Positions 42,054-49,008 of a stretch of DNA of 63,311 nucleotides are shown in pieces. A model generated the notes under the pieces. It was not told the origin of the DNA, searched no databases, and saw nothing but the letters and a program-made list of their open reading frames with translations. Numbering within the stretch: position 1 is the stretch's first letter; every line of letters starts with the position of its first letter. The DNA is from an uncultured Candidatus Saccharibacteria bacterium (GTDB lineage: Bacteria > Patescibacteriota > Saccharimonadia > Saccharimonadales > Saccharimonadaceae), in the NCBI GenBank assembly GCA_938046775.1, contig CALIXB010000024.1:1-63311 (forward strand). Direction: 5' to 3'. A program made the position numbers and the translations under genes.

Positions 42054-42446
42054 TTATGGATAGCGTAGGTCGACTTTGTGCTTAGTCTCGGCGACATAAA
42101 AACGGTAATAGCTATCAGTATCTGATACAGTCGGATCTTCAAGTATCTCGTCATTTTCTTTGATTTTAATATATTCATCATTATTATACGGTTTGATAAG
42201 CCTAGTAAACTCAAACGCGTATTCACCAGAAATATTTTTTAGCTCTTGGCTCTGATCTATTGGGTCGTCATAGTCGGTCATAACTAGCACAAGAAAGTGC
42301 CCATCTTCACCGCCAAACAGATGAAAAGTCGTATCTGGACTAAGTGGTATCAGTGATGCAAACTGTCGAACATAACCCAATTTTTTGAGAATTGGAAATG
42401 CTTCAAAAACTACCGATGGGAATATAAAATTTGAGTAATTGTTCAT
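42054..42446 (-). CDS. Hypothetical protein
   Basis: 130 aa, acidic and soluble, with no motif I recognise. Notable segments are a hydrophobic start (FIFPSVVFEAFPIL), FHLFGGEDGHFLVLVMTDYDD, and a C-terminal strand-rich end SYYRFYVAETKHKVDLRY. The start at 42446 is preferred because the frame upstream runs into the next transcription unit and TATAAT-like sequence (GTATAAT) is close before this ATG. Function unknown. Confidence 0.5.
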   Translation of the reverse strand: MNNYSNFIFPSVVFEAFPILKKLGYVRQFASLIPLSPDTTFHLFGGEDGHFLVLVMTDYDDPIDQSQELKNISGEYAFEFTRLIKPYNNDEYIKIKENDEILEDPTVSDTDSYYRFYVAETKHKVDLRYP

Positions 42447-42502
42447 AGTGAAATTATACCAGGTAAGATGGATAGTTTTCAGACATATCCAGGTCTTATG
42501 GC

Positions 42503-42748
42503 TCAGAAGCCAGTGAGGTGATTGCGCAAGTCGTTGCCGTTCATGGTTTCCCATGAGTTGTCGACGATAACCTGACCACCCTCGCTCTCAGGTAGCCTCC
42601 AATAGACGATATTCTCGCCCAGGGGGCCACCGGTGGCTTTGACGTGTCCATGCCCATGTCCATCTGGAGTGAAAGCTCCGCCGTAGTAGACGTTGATCTG
42701 TCCTCCAGACCTGTGCACAATAGCAGGCTGTCCGTCGAAGTAAGCCAT
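42503..42748 (-). CDS. Small protein with HGHGH motif, structured leader
   Basis: 81 aa, not recognised. It has an Ala-Tyr-Phe-Asp-Gly start, a strand-like QINVYYGGAF, then TPDGHGHGHVKATGG with three alternating histidines that could bind metal, and a closing WETMNGNDLRNHL. Sequence style (short strands with Gly turns) suggests a small beta domain. No signal peptide. AAGGAG lies 7 nt before the ATG at 42748; the upstream in-frame ATG at 42793 lies in the leader hairpin and was rejected. Codons are C/G-ending, unlike neighbours. Confidence 0.55.
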   Translation of the reverse strand: MAYFDGQPAIVHRSGGQINVYYGGAFTPDGHGHGHVKATGGPLGENIVYWRLPESEGGQVIVDNSWETMNGNDLRNHLTGF

Positions 42749-42769
42749 GATAACTCCTTCTGGAGTCGG

Positions 42770-42791
42770 GCGGAGAAAATAAATTCTCCGC
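42770..42791 (-). promoter_or_regulatory. Perfect hairpin in the leader of the 42.5 kb small gene
   Basis: GCGGAGAA and TTCTCCGC form an 8-bp stem with a 6-nt loop, about 20 nt upstream of the ribosome-binding site. Confidence 0.6.
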
Positions 42792-42844
42792 AAATTGGTG
42801 CGTTGATTTGACGCAGGCTAGCACATGTTGTGAAAGCTAATATA

Positions 42845-42873
42845 TATATATCAGTAATATAATAAAATGTCAA
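42845..42873 (-). promoter_or_regulatory. Promoter of the 42.5 kb small gene
   Basis: TTGACA (42868-42873) and TATATA (42845-42850) with a 17-nt spacer on the minus strand; the leader is about 90 nt. Confidence 0.65.
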
Positions 42874-42940
42874 GCAATTTTGTCAAAAATATATCACAAT
42901 AATAATATAACCTCTGTTAAAAATGGTAATTTTGTGCATT

Positions 42941-43813
42941 TTAAAATAGCGTCAGCTGTTCGCTTGGCAATTCCAACTCAATATCTCCAGTAATTTTATG
43001 CGCCTGGTAGCCGATGAACTTTTTGAGATTGTAAGCTAGTAGCTGGTCTTTATGCTCGGTGATGACAATTGAGCCAATAACGCTGCGGACGCGCCCGACA
43101 AGTTGATTTTGATCTTTCATGATTATAGCCCGCGTTAAATCGATGTCATTAGTATGAAAATAATCTTCGCAAGGAATTAGCTCGGACTTCGGAAATGATA
43201 CGCCAATTTTCTGTTCGATTTCAAGCAGTTTTTGCCGCAACTTTTCCTCGCCGGCCGCTCGTTCAAAAGGCTGCTTTATAAGTTCAAGTTTTTTATGAAT
43301 CGGCATAGTCTCGACAATTCCATCCAGTGCGGAAATTTTCGCCTCATATTGTCGGGCAATCAATGCCGAAGAAAACGTCTCCAGCTTCAGCGCCAAGCGC
43401 GCTCCCTGCTCCAGTAGCCGCCGAATGCCGCGCTCTTCCTGAGAAATGCCGACTTTAATGACTCCCGGCGCGAAATATGCCAGATAGACAAAGTGCGGGT
43501 TTTGGTTAATCTTTTCCTGCTGCGCCGACACCGAATCGGCGTTATAAAACGCAGGATTAAAACCAGTTCGATCACGGCATTTCAAGCAGTTTTCATATTT
43601 GCCATCAACCGTGGCGGAATCTGGACAAATTTGGCTACTGTGATTCTCAAAATCCACCCAGCCGGTGCAATATTTGGTTGAGAAGTCAAACTCAAGCGAT
43701 AAATCTTGCCCAAACAATTCCCGCCGCTTAATCTCATCGCCGATTTGACAGTCAATAAACGGCTGGTTGTCGGCATTAAAACTGGCATAAGCGAGTAAAA
43801 AATCGTCTGGCAT
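42941..43813 (-). CDS. DUF2797 family protein
   Basis: 290 aa. Matches the DUF2797 layout: FSTKYCTGWVDFE, a cysteine group C-x11-C-x2-C (QICPDSATVDGKYENCLKCRDRTGF) that may bind zinc, and VYLAYFAPGVIKVGISQEERGIRRLLEQGA with a GIY-YIG-like strand pair. The family's function is not established; the GIY-YIG resemblance suggests nucleic-acid processing. AAAGGAAAC precedes the ATG and the gene follows the 43823 gene by 9 nt, so they share an operon. Confidence 0.75.
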   Translation of the reverse strand: MPDDFLLAYASFNADNQPFIDCQIGDEIKRRELFGQDLSLEFDFSTKYCTGWVDFENHSSQICPDSATVDGKYENCLKCRDRTGFNPAFYNADSVSAQQEKINQNPHFVYLAYFAPGVIKVGISQEERGIRRLLEQGARLALKLETFSSALIARQYEAKISALDGIVETMPIHKKLELIKQPFERAAGEEKLRQKLLEIEQKIGVSFPKSELIPCEDYFHTNDIDLTRAIIMKDQNQLVGRVRSVIGSIVITEHKDQLLAYNLKKFIGYQAHKITGDIELELPSEQLTLF

Positions 43814-43822
43814 AAGTTTCCT

Positions 43823-44338
43823 TTACAGTGCTGCTTCGACAGCTGCCCAGGTAGCGTCAGGATTGTCTTCTGGAATGATGATGGTGACTTGGTCGCCAAT
43901 GTTAATGCGGAAATAAGTGACGCTGGCGAGTAAAATACGATATTCGCGGCCGGAAGCCTCAACGTAATAGACGCCGTCGTGCTGGACGAGCGTGCCGATG
44001 ACTTGTTTGCGCGGTACCGGGCCGATTTGCTTATAGATAAAGCTGCCGTCCTCGGCGATGGTCAATTTCATCAAATCACCCTCAACCAGCTTAGACTTCG
44101 AAGCATAATTGGCAGGAATTGGGTAATTCTTTCCGTCAGGGCTGAGCATCATTTGCCCGTCAAATACACCTTCAATAACTTTTCCAGTTACATTATCGGA
44201 CGAGGTCTTTGGTGTGACTACCTGTCCATCGTCACCGATGATGCTGATTAATAGTTCTTTTGCAGCAGCTAAGTTAGTTTCCGCCTCTTGAATAAGTGTC
44301 CGAAGACGCTTAATTTGTTTTTCTGGTAATTCAGACAT
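43823..44338 (-). CDS. Conserved hypothetical, coiled-coil plus beta domain
   Basis: 171 aa. An N-terminal helical segment (EKQIKRLRTLIQEAETNLAAAKELL, residues ~5-32) is followed by a linker and a strand-rich domain with two similar KOW/OB-like halves (VIEGVFDGQMMLSPDG..., VIGTLVQHDGVYYVEAS). It ends in IIPEDNPDATWAAVEAAL. Catalytic motifs are absent. It may be a nucleic-acid or ribosome-associated protein, but that is guesswork from the shape. First gene of an operon with the DUF2797 gene. Confidence 0.6.
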   Translation of the reverse strand: MSELPEKQIKRLRTLIQEAETNLAAAKELLISIIGDDGQVVTPKTSSDNVTGKVIEGVFDGQMMLSPDGKNYPIPANYASKSKLVEGDLMKLTIAEDGSFIYKQIGPVPRKQVIGTLVQHDGVYYVEASGREYRILLASVTYFRINIGDQVTIIIPEDNPDATWAAVEAAL

Positions 44339-44532
44339 GGTTCTCGCAATTCCTTTGTCTATTTTTATAATACTTAACTAATATATAACACAGCTTTATG
44401 TTTGTGACAAGTCGTCAGATCTATTTTTATCTAATTTTCCACAATGCTATAAGATGTGAATAAAAAAGTGTTGCAAATTTTACCCTTGCAATTGGCGCGC
44501 GGTTCATGATATTAGAAAGTGGTCACATAAAA

Positions 44533-44557
44533 ATCACCGCCCAAAGCGGACGGTGAT
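44533..44557 (-). terminator. Terminator of the rplJ-rplL operon
   Basis: ATCACCG-x-CCGC / GCGG...CGGTGAT stem followed on the minus strand by TTTTTATG, 30 nt after the rplL stop. Confidence 0.8.
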
Positions 44558-44588
44558 TAAACGAAACAAATTGGCGTTATATAACAAA

Positions 44589-44966
44589 TTATGAAAGCTC
44601 AACGCTAGCGCCGGCGCCTTCCAAGGTCTTCTTTGCAGCTTCAGCGTCGTCTTTAGAAACTTTCTCTACAACTGGTGCTGGAGCGCCGTCGACGATAGCT
44701 TTTGCTTCGCCTAGGCCCAGGCCGGTGATTTCTTTAACAGCCTTGATGACTGCAACTTTCTGAGCGCCAGCGTCCTTCAGGGTAACGGTGAACTCAGTTT
44801 TTTCGTCAGCCGCAGCAGCGTCACCGCCAGCAGCTGGACCAGCAACAGCGACAGCTGCAGCAGCTGGCTCGATGCCGTATTCTTCTTTCAAGTGTTTTTT
44901 TAGTTCGTTAACTTCCAGAACTGTCAACTTGGTCAGTTCTTCAGCCAATTTCTTAATATCAGCCAT
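44589..44966 (-). CDS. rplL: Ribosomal protein bL12 (L7/L12)
   Basis: 125 aa stalk protein that recruits translation factors. N-terminal dimerisation domain (KLAEELTKLTVLEVNELKKHLKEEYGIEP), Ala-rich hinge, and the C-terminal domain with EFTVTLKDAGAQKVAVIKAVKEITGLGLGEAK-type sequence and the final KDDAEAAKKTLEGAGASVEL. AAGGAGATATATC precedes the ATG. It follows rplJ but is separated from it by a long palindrome. Confidence 0.97.
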   Translation of the reverse strand: MADIKKLAEELTKLTVLEVNELKKHLKEEYGIEPAAAAVAVAGPAAGGDAAAADEKTEFTVTLKDAGAQKVAVIKAVKEITGLGLGEAKAIVDGAPAPVVEKVSKDDAEAAKKTLEGAGASVELS

Positions 44967-44995
44967 GATATATCTCCTTAGATTATTAATTAGTT

Positions 44996-45111
44996 ATCAT
45001 CTCGAGTTATCTAATCTTCACAGTCTCCTCTTTTCGCGCCGCGCACCTTCGGATCGCTCGGGCTGCAATCGCTGTACCGGAGTTTATGAAGACCGAATAA
45101 CTCGAGATGAT
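44996..45111. repeat. Palindromic element between rplJ and rplL
   Basis: A perfect 15-bp inverted repeat, ATCATCTCGAGTTAT (44996-45010) and its complement (45097-45111), continued inward by TCTTCA/TGAAGA (45015-45020, 45087-45092) and CTCC/GGAG. The 86-nt interior is GC-rich and unlike its surroundings. It shares TTCACAGTCTC (45017-45027) with the ABC-F insert (3886-3896). As RNA it would be a long hairpin in the rplJL message. Confidence 0.75.
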
Positions 45112-45123
45112 TGATTGCTAAAC

Positions 45124-45648
45124 TTAAGCAGTAGCTTTGGCCTCGATGCCGTCTAGTAAGCCGTGCAAATTGCCGCCCAGCGCGCCCACGGTGTCGTGTA
45201 CTGGTGAGAGCAATTGCGCCACCACTTCGGCGACAAGCTGGTCTTTGCTTGGCAAGCCAGCCAATGCTTTGATGTCAGCTTCGTTGATACTGAGGCCTTC
45301 ACCTGAGAAACCACCAGCCAACTGCAGTGCTGGATGCGTCTTTGCAAACGTGTCCAAAACTTTCGCTGGCATGACCTCGTCTTCCGCGCTGATGGCGTAG
45401 ACCAACTGGCCAACCAGGAGGTCAGTGTCGGTTTCTTTGTAGGTGTCGACGCCTTGCAACGCTACGCGTACTAAGCGGTTTTTTACCACCTTGATGACGA
45501 CGTTTGCTTCGCGGGCAGCCTTGCGTAGTTCTTGCAAGTCAGCCACGGTAAGAGTTTGGTAGCGAGCGAAAGCTGTACCTTTAGCGTCTTTCAGAAGCTC
45601 TGTTAGTTCAGCAACCAAAGTTTGTTTTTTATCGCGTGAAATTGCCAT
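45124..45648 (-). CDS. rplJ: Ribosomal protein uL10
   Basis: 174 aa base of the L7/L12 stalk. Features are MAISRDKKQTLVAELTELL, the AFARYQTLTVADLQELRKAARE region, VKNRLVRVAL, and the C-terminal helices that bind bL12 dimers. AAAGGAT lies before the ATG. Expression is likely controlled by the L10 leader just upstream: L10(L12)4 binds it and represses translation. Confidence 0.96.
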   Translation of the reverse strand: MAISRDKKQTLVAELTELLKDAKGTAFARYQTLTVADLQELRKAAREANVVIKVVKNRLVRVALQGVDTYKETDTDLLVGQLVYAISAEDEVMPAKVLDTFAKTHPALQLAGGFSGEGLSINEADIKALAGLPSKDQLVAEVVAQLLSPVHDTVGALGGNLHGLLDGIEAKATA

Positions 45649-45689
45649 AAAAATCCTTTCTTTGATTGAGTTAATTTGTTATGTACCAA

Positions 45690-45847
45690 TTTGTTAACGT
45701 GCGGTAATGGAGAATCAAAAAACGTCTTTGATTCTCGCACTACCAAAGACGTCAAATAAAACTGTTAGTTTCATCCCTCGGTGGCATTTTTACATCTGTT
45801 TTTCATACAAATCGCCACTGTCTTTGGTAATGTTCCTTAAAATTGTA
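45690..45847 (-). promoter_or_regulatory. Ribosomal protein L10 leader and promoter
   Basis: The leader between the promoter (TTGTTT, 17 nt, TACAAT at 45842-45847) and rplJ has a long-range pairing ACCAAAGAC (45820-45828) with GTCTTTGGT (45742-45750), enclosing a hairpin that ends in GCCACCGAGG, as in known L10 leaders. A second hairpin with a 10-bp stem (45710-45719 with 45727-45736) lies next to rplJ. This is autoregulation by L10-L12, from family knowledge. Confidence 0.7.
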
Positions 45848-45882
45848 GCAGAAATGACAACGAAAAACAAGGGTTATAGCAA

Positions 45883-46209
45883 TTATTCTTCAGCTGATTT
45901 TATTGCTTTGTTTACTTCGCTCTCCCCCATTCTTAGTATTCGCTTACGCTCCCCTTCGGACGTTCCGCCCCAGACTCCGTATCTGGTTAATTCTGGATGT
46001 TCAAGTGCGTATTTTAGGCATTTCGCTAAGACCGGACATTTCCGGCACATAGATTTGGCGGCTTCTGTAGCTTCTGTCTTTCTGACTTCCCTTAAGTCTT
46101 GGCCTGGGTTATTCGGGTTTTCCTGAAAAAATATGCGATTCGCCTCTTTGGAAGTTAGTCTCGCGCATTCGGCGCCGTCCAATAGACTTTCATTATTCAA
46201 TTTTGGCAT
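45883..46209 (-). CDS. WhiB-family Fe-S transcription regulator
   Basis: 108 aa. Four cysteines C15, C55, C58 and C64 give C-x39-C-x2-C-x5-C, the Wbl [4Fe-4S] arrangement, in the context AAKSMCRKCPVLAKCLKYAL, then the turn motif YGVWGGTSEGERKRI, which binds the sigma factor in actinobacteria. The insert between the first and second cysteine is longer than usual. Wbl proteins are nearly restricted to Actinobacteria and their phages; presence here suggests exchange with an actinobacterial host. TAAAAT lies 6 nt before the ATG. Confidence 0.9.
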   Translation of the reverse strand: MPKLNNESLLDGAECARLTSKEANRIFFQENPNNPGQDLREVRKTEATEAAKSMCRKCPVLAKCLKYALEHPELTRYGVWGGTSEGERKRILRMGESEVNKAIKSAEE

Positions 46210-46215
46210 ATTTTT

Positions 46216-46244
46216 ATTTTACAATAATATAGCAATAAAATCAA
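46216..46244 (-). promoter_or_regulatory. whiB promoter with -35 inside a pentanucleotide repeat
   Basis: TAAAAT (46216-46221) lies 6 nt before the whiB ATG; 17 nt further up is TTGATT (46239-46244), supplied by the first unit of the TTTGA repeat. Confidence 0.55.
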
Positions 46245-46261
46245 ATCAAATCAAATCAAAT
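46241..46261. repeat. Pentanucleotide tandem repeat (TCAAA)4
   Basis: Four perfect TCAAA units plus one base, just upstream of whiB. Such a simple repeat can change copy number by slippage. Confidence 0.85.
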
Positions 46262-46287
46262 ATGTATTAGTCTTAGGCAAAGAGAAA

Positions 46288-46310
46288 GCCCGCTCCGTGG
46301 TGGAGCGGGC
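46288..46310 (-). terminator. Terminator of the LATTG surface protein gene
   Basis: Perfect 9-bp stem GCCCGCTCC/GGAGCGGGC with 5-nt loop followed on the minus strand by TTTCTCTTT. Confidence 0.8.
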
Positions 46311-46374
46311 GGGCGAACCTCCTTTCTCTGTTTCCTTTCATGGTTAGCGCACTCTGAGAGTCCCCCCGTCTAGA

Positions 46375-47628
46375 TCAACGACGTCGCTTGGACATGCTAG
46401 TCCAGGTCGCAATTATACCAACTGTCAAAAGAATCCCACAGACTGCTAGACTGTCTGCGGACAGTCCAGTTGTGGCCAGCCTTTTTGGAGAAGACGTTGG
46501 TTTTACTAATGGCGTTGGTGACGGTGTCGGTGTCGGCTCCGTATTTGTGCTGGGTGACGGAGTTGGAGTCGCGCTGGGCTCCGGTGTCGGCTCCGAGGTC
46601 ACGCTTGGCGATGGAGTTGGGGTTGGCGTCGGCCTCAGGAGGTAGCCTGCGCCACCTCCTGACTCTGCCCTACGCACGGTGGCCGATCTTTCCCAGGACT
46701 TCTCCTGGGAGTTGATGGTTACTGTGTCTGTCCACGGACCCGGATTGTCCGGATCTATGGACAAGGACAGGTCAACACGGGCTTTTTCGTCCGTATTGAG
46801 TGAGATTGATAGGGTCACTGCAGTGGAGGTGCACTCCACCACCGTGACCGGAATGTGGCGTGTGTACTGGGGCTGCCCCCAGACACCCGCTGTAGAATAC
46901 ACCCTAGCCTGACTGGCTGGGCTTGGGCAATTGAAGTGCTGACCCGGGGATGTTAGCGTGTCCCTGATTAAGAACCCTTGCCCAACACTCGTCGCGGTGG
47001 GGGTAACCACTGTGACGCTCATTTTTTCCGAGTCAGGGTGCACCCACCCCCACTTGGAGGGTCCGGTGCCAGGCTGCGAGCAGCCTGGGCACTGGGCCAC
47101 ATGAATCTGGGTCCGGCGGATTTCTCCTCCGATTTCCCAGATGAGGTCCCGGGTTTCCCCCGGGATGAGGGTATCCCTCATTGACGCACGCCACCAGGCG
47201 TGCGCCTCGAAGGCGTAGTAGGCAGTGTTCTCGACGGCATCGGTCAGCGTGACGCTGACCTTGCTGTCGGCGTAGACGGCGCGGGCAATGACCACGCCGT
47301 CGTCGGTTGTCAAGTCGACTGGGGAGCCATTGCTCCCCAGCTCAGCTGGTGTGGTGAACTCAATCGAGTCACCCTGGCAGTGGCCCTCGCTGAGGGCCAG
47401 GCTAAATCCGAATTCGACGCTCTCATATGCGCTGAATTCGCTGGATCCATCGACAGTGCGGACATACTCCGCGCTCACTTCTTCCGACCCAATGGGTCGG
47501 GGGGTGCACGACGACGTTACCGTAGTGTCGTCGGGGCTCTCAGGGGCAGCAGCTGCCACCCCCGAGAAACCCAGGGCCAAGGTCAGCAACGCAAACAGTG
47601 CTGCCAGCCCATATCTCTTTGTGGACAT
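46375..47628 (-). CDS. GC-rich secreted protein with LATTG sortase signal
   Basis: 417 aa exported protein. Signal peptide with hydrophobic core LAALFALLTLALGFSGVAAA and likely cleavage after AAAA. A ~290-residue extracellular region of immunoglobulin-like strands carries several cysteines (for example in CTPRP, EGHCQGDS, AQCPGCSQPG), followed by a repetitive Pro/Thr/Ser/Glu stalk, the sorting motif LATTG, a hydrophobic helix and KRRR. LAxTG is the motif of class E sortases of high-GC actinobacteria. The gene is visibly richer in G+C than its neighbours, with GTC/GGC/CTG-type codons. GGAG lies 5 nt before the ATG. An adhesin or pilus-like role is inferred. Confidence 0.88.
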   Translation of the reverse strand: MSTKRYGLAALFALLTLALGFSGVAAAAPESPDDTTVTSSCTPRPIGSEEVSAEYVRTVDGSSEFSAYESVEFGFSLALSEGHCQGDSIEFTTPAELGSNGSPVDLTTDDGVVIARAVYADSKVSVTLTDAVENTAYYAFEAHAWWRASMRDTLIPGETRDLIWEIGGEIRRTQIHVAQCPGCSQPGTGPSKWGWVHPDSEKMSVTVVTPTATSVGQGFLIRDTLTSPGQHFNCPSPASQARVYSTAGVWGQPQYTRHIPVTVVECTSTAVTLSISLNTDEKARVDLSLSIDPDNPGPWTDTVTINSQEKSWERSATVRRAESGGGAGYLLRPTPTPTPSPSVTSEPTPEPSATPTPSPSTNTEPTPTPSPTPLVKPTSSPKRLATTGLSADSLAVCGILLTVGIIATWTSMSKRRR

Positions 47629-47756
47629 GTGATCTCCTAAATGGGGAGTAATGAAAGGATACAGATGTTAAGGTACATTTCGGTTCGTGTCCAGCTGGGC
47701 TGGAGAGCGAATCAAAATGACTCAAGCTTCAACATCCATACCTACCTGGCTTTGGT

Positions 47757-47785
47757 ATTTTAGCATAAAAAGCGAGAAAATGCAA
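47757..47785 (-). promoter_or_regulatory. Promoter of the LATTG surface protein gene
   Basis: TTGCAT (47780-47785), 17-nt spacer, TAAAAT (47757-47762) on the minus strand; the leader is about 120 nt. Confidence 0.6.
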
Positions 47786-47824
47786 TACCTATATAGTGAG
47801 TTTGCCGAACCTCACCTCACAAAA

Positions 47825-47848
47825 AATCCCGCCAGAATCGACGGGATT
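47825..47848 (-). terminator. Terminator of rplA
   Basis: AATCCCG/CGGGATT-type stem followed on the minus strand by TTTTTTG. Confidence 0.75.
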
Positions 47849-47869
47849 TAATTGCCTGAGATATAAAGA

Positions 47870-48877
47870 TTACAGAGAGTTCTCTGCCTTAATACCAGGG
47901 CCCATAGTTGTGGCAATTGCGACACTCTTAATGTAAACACCCTTTAAGCTAGATGGCTTTTGAGAGTTTAAGCTGTTTAGGAATGCGCGTGCGTTTTCTG
48001 CCAATTTTTCAGTACCGAAGGATACCTTTCCGATTGACAAGTGAACAATGGCCTGCTTATCAACGCGATATTCAACTTTTCCGGCCTTTGCTTCAGAGAC
48101 AGCTTTAGCAACGTCGGCAGCAACGGTGCCAGACTTTGGATTTGGCATCAAACCGCGCGGACCAAGCAGCCGTGCGTACTTACCAAGCTTTGGCATGTAC
48201 TGTGGAGTTGCGACCAAAATATCGAAGTTCAATTCTTCCTTATCCAATTGGCTTAGGAATTCTTCGTCACCAATGATGTCAGCGCCAGCTTTTTTAGCGG
48301 CAGCGTGTTCTGATTCTGGTGCAAAAACTGCTACGCGAACATCCTTACCCGTACCGTGTGGCAATGCTACGGTTGAACGGATGTTTTGGTCGGCTTGGCG
48401 TGGGTCAACGCCTAGGCGGATGTGGATTTCAACGCTAGCGTCGAACTTAACTGGGCTGGTTTCAGTAGCCAACTTTAAAGCCTCGTCTAAGCTGTACAAT
48501 TTGTTCTTCTCGATGTTTTTTGCGGCTTCCTGGTATTTCTTACCGCGGCGCTCCAGGCGTGGACGAGTAACTGGCTTTGGACCTTTCTTTACGTGAGCTT
48601 CAGCATCGTCAGACTGTGGAGTTGTATCGCCAGCCTCCTTGCGAGCTTCCTTCTCTGCTTTTTCGGCAGCCTCATCTAGAGCTTTTTGGCTACGCTTGCC
48701 GGCCTTAGCGACAACAGCTTCGCGTTCCGCAACAACGTCTTTGTCTTTGTTGTCGTGAGATTTGCTTTCATTGGCAGCTTCTGCAATTGCTGCTTCGATT
48801 TCAGCGATCGTGTTTTTCTCGCTGACTGCTAACTTTAGTTCTGCTGCTTTTTCTAGCAACTCGGCTTTCTTTGCCAT
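47870..48877 (-). CDS. rplA: Ribosomal protein uL1 with an N-terminal extension
   Basis: 335 aa, about 105 residues longer than a standard L1. The C-terminal ~225 residues are normal L1: RGKKYQEAAKNIEKNKLYSLDEALKL, FDASVEIHIRLGVDPRQADQNIRSTVALPHGTGK, LLGPRGLMPNPKSGTV and MGPGIK. The extension starts with a SAP/HeH-like helical motif (KAELLEKAAELKLAVSEKNTIAEIEAAI) and continues as a highly charged, probably disordered region. It could bind nucleic acid. The start at 48877 follows AAAGGAT; the frame upstream to 48940 lacks support. Confidence 0.92.
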   Translation of the reverse strand: MAKKAELLEKAAELKLAVSEKNTIAEIEAAIAEAANESKSHDNKDKDVVAEREAVVAKAGKRSQKALDEAAEKAEKEARKEAGDTTPQSDDAEAHVKKGPKPVTRPRLERRGKKYQEAAKNIEKNKLYSLDEALKLATETSPVKFDASVEIHIRLGVDPRQADQNIRSTVALPHGTGKDVRVAVFAPESEHAAAKKAGADIIGDEEFLSQLDKEELNFDILVATPQYMPKLGKYARLLGPRGLMPNPKSGTVAADVAKAVSEAKAGKVEYRVDKQAIVHLSIGKVSFGTEKLAENARAFLNSLNSQKPSSLKGVYIKSVAIATTMGPGIKAENSL

Positions 48878-48995
48878 GATAATCCTTTCTGTGGTACGAA
48901 CGGCGATTCGCGACTCTCCGGCGAATCCACCTCCCAGCATTGATTGATAGTGATGAAATTATACCATATGTTTAGAGACTGAGGCAAATGTTTGA

Positions 48996-49001
48996 TAAAA
49001 T
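48996..49001 (+). promoter_or_regulatory. -10 box of eno (leaderless type)
   Basis: TAAAAT, 7 nt before the ATG at 49009. The ATG at 48988 is the rejected alternative. Confidence 0.5.
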
Positions 49002-49008
49002 AGTAACT

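Noticed and set aside
42541..42873. Two other minus-strand frames overlapping the HGHGH gene
   Set aside because: They start inside the promoter or leader and lack ribosome sites; the 81-residue frame has AAGGAG at the right distance.
47200..47640. Two plus-strand frames over 100 codons opposite the LATTG gene
   Set aside because: High G+C removes stops on the opposite strand; the minus-strand frame has signal peptide, sorting signal, promoter and terminator.
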